Below are positions 58,464 to 64,000 of a DNA stretch of 64,000 bases, in pieces. The stretch comes from Smittia aterrima (Eukaryota; Arthropoda; Insecta; Diptera; Chironomidae), in the NCBI GenBank assembly GCA_033063855.1, contig CP093831.1, positions 6,448,001 to 6,512,000 of the forward strand, given 5' to 3'. Numbering within the stretch: position 1 is the stretch's first letter; every line of letters begins with the position of its first letter. The notes under the pieces were generated by a model. The model searched no databases, was not told where the DNA came from, and saw only the letters and a program-made list of their open reading frames with translations. The translations under genes and the position numbers were made by a program.

Positions 58464-59362
58464 AGCAGTTTGGAAGTAGTAAATCGAGTTTCATAAGTTT
58501 ACTAATCTTAGATCTTAGATTACCAAGTTCAACTAACTCAATAAGTTTAATAAATAAAAGTCTCTTTAGTTAAGAGTCTTAAGTTTAGAATTATTTTTTC
58601 TTTCAAAAGGAAATTGAAATTTAATAATGAGTTGCAAAAAAGAACTTAAAATTAGCAATAAAAAATAATTACAGCTAATTTGACAACTATGAATTAAAAT
58701 TTTAATCGGAACTTCCATTCCTACCGGGTTCAACTCAATTCAGTTTTTCTCGATTGATCTTGAAAGATTAGCTCGTGTGAAGACTGAAAACAAGTTTTAT
58801 TCACCAGCGAGTTTCCATAAAAATACTTTTTGATTAAGTGTTGATTGAAATAGCTTAACGCACGCAGTGAAAATGCAACAGAGTTGCGAAGTTTGATATG
58901 AAGCTCGTAAATTTTCCTCGCTTACAATTAAAGTCAAAGAATAAAGCTGAGAAGTAAATAAATCATAAAGTTCGAATGCGCAGAACGCACGAATGATAAT
59001 TAGTTTGTACAGTGGGCCAAGTTCAATACGTTCGGTGGTCAAGTTTGTTTCTTCTAATTTGCAAAATAATTTTTTTTTATTCTCAATTTGTTAGTTTTTG
59101 CAAAAATATGAAAATGAAAATAAATAAATAAATTTTCTTCTTAAAATCTGGCAGAGGAAATTAGATTATAAATCTACTTAAACGTCGCAGGTTTCTCAAG
59201 TGTGCAAGTGTATCGTGTGTGATTTGTGTGGTGTGGTTTATGTGACGAGAAACTTTATTAAAGAAAAATCTGTTTCGTTAACAATCTTCAAGTTCAAGTT
59301 AGGATTCTTTTAAATCAAATAATTACTGGCATGTTAAAATAAATGAGCTCGACATGGGATGT

Positions 59363-59989
59363 TTACATATGACGAGTGTTTCCCATACCGCCATGGCCTG
59401 CTTGAGATGCGCCCTTGTTGAAGCCCATCTGCAAGTTAAGTTCACCTTCGTGAGCACGCAATTGTTCTTCGGTGAAGGTTCGCTCGTTCTTGTCTGCCAT
59501 TTTGGGGCCGAGAGCAGGGCCAGTGTACTCTGGGTGCTTCTGAGTGAGACGACCCAAGGCATAAAGGCACAAAGTGACTTGAGGAACGTTGCGACGTTCA
59601 AACAAATCGGCGGTTTGGAAAATTTCTTCTTCTGGGACTCCGTACTTCTTGATGGCGGCTTGGAATCTAAAAAACAATTTTCTAAATTTATTCAGAAAAC
59701 ATTTCTTCTTAGCTGACAAACCGTTGAACATTTTCCATCAACTGGAAGTTTGTGCCGCGCTCTTGAATCTTCTTGATGCAGCCTGGGGTCAACTTGTTGG
59801 CAAGTTTGCAGAGAACGATTCCGTCTTTCAAAATGTCTTCATATTGTCCGGCTGGGACCTTTTCACCCAAGACAGCGTAGATCCATTCGAGAACTTCCTT
59901 CTCTTGTTCCTTGTTGCGTTGCTGAAGAAATCGTCACAGATGAAGAGAAGTCATTTGAATCGAGGGAAATTCACATTTAAGTGGTCCAT
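59363..59989 (-). CDS. transgelin/calponin-family actin-binding protein (Mp20/Chd64 type)
   Basis: Small calponin-homology protein of muscle and cytoskeleton. Exons 59975-59989, 59722-59921, 59363-59666; 172 aa. One calponin-homology domain (about 10-125: VLEWIYAVLGEKVPAGQYE, LKDGIVLCKLANKLTPG, NFQLMENVQRF, VPEEEIFQTADLFERRN) is followed by a single calponin-like repeat near the C-terminus (LNLQMGFNKGASQAG) and the ending GNTRHM, characteristic of the insect Chd64/CG5023 group. The first coding exon has five codons (MDHLN); its donor is acceptable, but another first exon could exist. The two larger exons are certain. Confidence 0.93.
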
Positions 59990-62214
59990 TCGTTGTCGTG
60001 AGTCGGCGAGTTGAGAAAAACAAAAGTTAGCATTAAATCATTTGGACCAAAATAATCTCGAGTGATTTTCAAAATGAATTTCCAAAAATAAACTTTTCTG
60101 TCTTCGGGAGCAGAAACTCTAATGTGGCGATAAGTTTTTACGCAGAATTTGAGCCGTTGGAACGACGGAGCGTTCTAAAGATGAAAGCTAATTTGTCATC
60201 TTTTGAATTTAGAATCAATCACCAAATGTCGCTTTCTGTTTAAGAACTGAAAGCTTTTCGAGAAGGTTATTGCCACAGAATCTTAAAATAAATAATTAGA
60301 AGAACCTAAACGAGGTGGAAATATAAAAACATTTCAAATCGAAGTGAATTTGTTTGAAAATCTTTACGATTTGCGATCGGAAAATGTTTTTAGTTATAAA
60401 TTTCTTTTAATTTTATGACCGAACAACTGCTTAGTGTTTATCAAACCCACATTACTTTGCACGAGACGCTCGGCTGATCTGGCTTTCTGGTTTATTTTCC
60501 TTTCTCTGTTCTGCTTTATGAAAATTTACGTCAATCGCAAGCTCGATCATCTTCATCGCTAAATTACTGCTTATGACTTCATGCTGCAGTTAGCTGGCAA
60601 AACGTTTGAAAATTTCCAAGGCGTGAAGATTTAAACGAGGACAGACATGAGCGAGTAATAGACGTTTATTGACATAAGCGAAATTTTAAATCGGGAAGTC
60701 AAACAATCGATCGAAGAAATAATTTCTCATTTTGTTTGCCTTAGTGGCCCACAAAAAGTTCATGGACATAAAGATTTTTTACGTTGGCAATGAAAAACTC
60801 ATTGAAAATTTTCCCGACTGACTCCGATAAAGAAAACAAATTAAATTTTCCGAAAATAGACGCTCGATGAAGCAATCTCCAAGATCATGAAATTTTCCAG
60901 TTTTTTATTTTCAGAGAAATTATTTTTGGAAAAGATTTTTCACTTCTCGAACTTAACTTTGGGTCACCGGATGATCTTCACTACTTACCACCATTTTTCA
61001 CTTGATATTTACGAATTCTCACGAGATCAAAAAAGTTTTTCTTCAGAAGATGTTTCTTCGAGGATGTCTCAAACAAAATTAAATCAAATCTCAGGAAAAT
61101 CTCGAAGAATATTAAGATCCGCGCTTGAAAATGTTTGTGAATAAATATAGAAGAAAAACCAAACACAAGCGAAACACTTTTTTGTTTATCTCTCATCTTT
61201 TTCCTCGACGACTTTCCTGTGTAAGTTTTAGCGCAGACCCCAAAGCAATAAGCAGTGAGATGACAGCTGTAGATGAAAAATTTATTACGAAAGGGAATTG
61301 AGAGTTAAACGCAAGAGACATTGTTAGTGTCATCGATATTTCTGAGAAGTTTTCCCGCGTGAAAATTTAATTTTTCGTTCAGTTTTGTAAATGATTGACT
61401 GATTCTTCCTCTTGCGATGATGGAAATTTTCCTTTTAATCATTTTTTCCTTCTCATTTAACTAGAATACGCCGCCACTGATCAGAAGACAAGTTTGTCTC
61501 TCTTGCGGAAATCGCGTAGGCGTCGCTTTCCCTCTGTTTTCCAACAAGTTTCGGTGATTAATTTTATTCTCATTTCACGCAAGATCGAAATGAAACGAGA
61601 AGCATTTTAATGGTGACATGAATTTGTGGATGTTTCGATAAATAAAGATTTGCTTACACGCGCTTGCTATTACGTCATGCTATTCTTGAAGTCATAGATT
61701 AAGACAAGATATCAATGGATCCACTCATTGCTTTTCTTTCAACGAACGTATTTTTCATTAATAAACCGCCGACGCTATTAACGCCCAAGCCAGCTGCTCT
61801 CATGCTTCATCGCCGCAAAAAACACTTTCGACAGTCAGAGCAAACAAACAAAATTGAAAGCAACTTGTTGTTAAGATTGTAAATTTATTACATGCTTCAG
61901 GAAAAGTTTCTATTTTTTCCTTCAATTGTTTATATCTCGAGATAAAATTTTTGACAAATTTATTTTTCCTTTGAGAAATCTGGAAAATTCATATTTCAAA
62001 GATTTTAATATTTTCAACCTGATTTTTGGCATTTTCCTTTGTCCACGTTCGTGATCCTAAAATATTCTTGAAGGATCATATCGGACAACACCAAAGGACT
62101 GCGAAAAGAGAAGAGAAAAACTTTTAAGTTGCTTTGCAGTTTTGTCCTTATTGATGCAGTTTGCATTTAGTTCTTCGACGAGAAACAAGAAAGAAATTCA
62201 TTTAAAAAGCAAAA
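59990..62214. other. intergenic, no gene recognised
   Basis: Transgelin 5' flank and a gene-free AT-rich stretch. Short open frames here carry no recognisable features. Confidence 0.5.
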
Positions 62215-63127
62215 ATGGCTGACGGCATATTAGCATCGTAAGTAGATTAGAGATCATTGCTTAGCGTTTTTAATAAAAATATTTAAATTATTTAGGATCT
62301 ACATTATCTGGAAGATGTATTTCAGAGAATTGTATTTCTGGTATTTTTCTATCACTCTCACTCTAATCTTCATCAATAACAAGTCTGTCACGCGAAGAGT
62401 TTTCTACAAAATGGCGAACAACTCGATCATAGAATTCAGTGATAACATCAAGAACAGCTTGGACTTCCGCGCGTTGACCGACCAGATAATCTACTTAGCC
62501 GTTCTCTATTTGACGTTTGAAAGACAAGTCGCTCGCTTGCCGTTTCTTGAAACTTCAAGGAACATTCTTCTCTTCATCGGCATCATGACAATGTTTTACA
62601 CTCATCAGCATTACAACATGAAAGATGAACCAGACGCAGAAAAATGTTTGAAGAAGAAAACTACGGTGAGCATTAAATTCATTGCGGTCTTCGCGACGCT
62701 TCTCGTCTTTCCCGTGACATTCACATTGTCTTACTTTCCCGAGGAATCGCCTTTGATGCCTCAATTAATTTTCATGACAATTTTTGTTTCAATCAGTGAA
62801 ATCGTCAACTGCGTCATGTTCTTCAAACTTTCTCCCGAGAAAAAAGTTAGCCGTGATTTCTTGCAATTCACTTTCCTTCAAATGATTAACTACATTGGCT
62901 GGATGGTCAGTACATTTGCTCCATTTTTCTTCGATTTTCCGATGATTTTTTCAGACTACAATAAACATTTATTAGATACGCCAACTCCACTCAATAATTA
63001 TCCGGGACTTCATGTCTTCATAACTTTAGGCGCCTTCTCGATGTTGATACTGATTTTCAATATACTCTACGTCCTTCATACTTTCTTTATGAAATCCAAA
63101 ATTTCGCATAATATTCATAAAGTTTAA
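62215..63127 (+). CDS. multi-pass membrane protein of unknown function, 284 aa
   Basis: Exons 62215-62237 and 62296-63127, joined in phase 2 by a 58 bp GT-AG intron. The start ATG has a good context (aaaATGG). About seven hydrophobic segments are visible at roughly residues 19-35, 69-85, 97-115, 132-155, 161-184, 199-221 and 247-276. Loops are short; one charged loop lies between the third and fourth segment (KDEPDAEKCLKKK). There is no signal peptide, and the C-terminus is basic. I do not recognise the family and see no transporter or receptor signature, so no function is proposed. Confidence 0.78.
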
Positions 63128-63281
63128 TTTTAAGATGATTAGGCTTGAGCATTGCCTTTACTGCTTAGGAGAGATGAGACTTAGACTTTTTTTTAGATTT
63201 AAGAGTTCATTTTACTTTATTGTGTGAAATTAAGAACATTTATTAATAAAATTGGTAATTTGTCATTAAATTTATTCTAAT

Positions 63282-64000
63282 TTAACTATCCGGTGTTGAG
63301 CGCAGAATTTCCAACTCTTCTGCAAGTGCATGCACTCTAAGTCCCTTCTCAACGATTAGATCGAGAAGTTGTGAGTGCTCTTCTGGTAGATATCGAGAAC
63401 CATCCAAATAAAGTTGTTTGATCATTGGATGACGATCAAGTGTTTGATAAAGAATTCTCTTGCATTTCGAGAAGTCAACGTTGAAAGCAGCTCGAAGATA
63501 TAATCGCCAAGTAAGAACGGAGGATATTCCAGATCCGTGACTGCTCATGAGATTATCAATCGTGTTGTAGATGCGATGTTTGTAAACCAATGCGCTATCA
63601 TCATCGAAGAACTTTTCTTCGCGATACTTTGATGCAACTAGCAAATAGAAAATTGATTCGCTCGTCGGTGTTTTCATCATGAGTTTCCTAACGTCAAACC
63701 ATCTTAGAGAGGAATTCGCAGCGATTGAGTGTAAGACAAAAAGATTTCGTGGAAAGTTGTGCAAAGATTTTGTGACGGTTTGCAAAAAGATTTTCAGTGA
63801 AGCTGCCTCTTCGTTATTGATTTTCAAATGAAACGTCCAAACGTAAAGTTCGAAAAGTTTTTCCAACAACATTGATTTCTCAGGAGCGACGTTGATGTGA
63901 CGTAGAATCTCTTCAAGTGCAGATCGTTTAGATCGTGAGGCTATGAGCCAATAAACTTTTGCTTTGATCAAATTGAGTTTGTTGCTTTTTGGTATAAAAT
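63282..64000 (-). CDS. Nrde2: NRDE2-like protein, C-terminal part
   Basis: Open frame running off the right edge, so N-terminal region and start are missing. About 240 residues of TPR/HAT-like helical repeats are visible, with WRLYLRAAFN, KRILYQTLDRHPMIKQLYLDGSRYLP and the ending LRVHALAEELEIL, which matches the end of NRDE2 proteins. NRDE2 is a nuclear protein linked to RNA surveillance through the MTR4 helicase and, in nematodes, to nuclear RNAi. The visible part contains no intron. It converges on the unknown membrane protein gene with 154 bp between stop codons. Confidence 0.87.
   Translation of the reverse strand, partial: FIPKSNKLNLIKAKVYWLIASRSKRSALEEILRHINVAPEKSMLLEKLFELYVWTFHLKINNEEAASLKIFLQTVTKSLHNFPRNLFVLHSIAANSSLRWFDVRKLMMKTPTSESIFYLLVASKYREEKFFDDDSALVYKHRIYNTIDNLMSSHGSGISSVLTWRLYLRAAFNVDFSKCKRILYQTLDRHPMIKQLYLDGSRYLPEEHSQLLDLIVEKGLRVHALAEELEILRSTPDS

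Larger units (their letters stand above)
58265..59362. other. intergenic between takeout-like and transgelin genes
   Basis: Contains the takeout-like promoter and a perfect 10-bp hairpin at 58438-58463. No gene recognised. Confidence 0.5.

Overview
This is an AT-rich nuclear segment from an animal, almost certainly an insect and most likely a dipteran. The support is: many 50-65 bp introns, takeout/JHBP and insect-type UGT families, a chloride-type animal alpha-amylase, an ornithine decarboxylase antizyme with a +1 frameshift site, and close resemblance of the ADCK1 and APIP products to fly proteins as I remember them. I cannot name the species. No virus, transposon, CRISPR array, rRNA or convincing tRNA was seen. 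Most genes are split, so exon coordinates below were built by hand from reading frame, phase and splice sites.

Layout. 0-1.7 kb: 3' part of ADCK1 (+). 5.3-9.5 kb: SLC36-type amino-acid transporter (+) with a 2.5 kb intron. 12.1-12.5 kb: four-exon gene for a 70-aa single-pass membrane protein (-). 14.6-18.9 and 21.5-24.4 kb: two paralogous receptor guanylate cyclases (-) in tandem, with two membrane segments, an extracellular NIT-like sensor and a complete cyclase domain but no kinase-homology domain. 27.9-31.4 kb: a tight housekeeping group of sulfiredoxin (+), mitochondrial Xaa-Pro aminopeptidase 3 (-) and APIP methylthioribulose-1-phosphate dehydratase (+). 31.8-38.2 kb: three tandem UDP-glycosyltransferases (+). 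38.3-43.3 kb: PAICS (-) and amidophosphoribosyltransferase (+), head to head. 43.6-44.2 kb: an acidic Ser/Asn/Glu repeat protein (-). 45.4-46.2 kb: antizyme (-). 51.2-53.6 kb: a Myrf transcription factor (+) whose frame stops right after the membrane segment. 55.2-56.9 kb: alpha-amylase (-). 57.2-58.3 kb: takeout/JHBP-like secreted carrier (-). 59.4-60.0 kb: transgelin/calponin muscle protein (-). 62.2-63.1 kb: multi-pass membrane protein of unknown function (+). 63.3-64 kb: C-terminal part of NRDE2 (-), running off the window.

Functional links: PPAT and PAICS catalyse step 1 and a pair of later steps of purine synthesis and face each other across 1.6 kb, as in vertebrates. Antizyme controls polyamine levels and APIP salvages the methylthioadenosine made during polyamine synthesis, but the two are 14 kb apart and probably unrelated in regulation. 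The most unusual items are the NIT-type guanylate cyclase pair with its micro-exons and a GC-AG intron, the shortened Myrf, the homogenised UGT array, and the textbook frameshift site.
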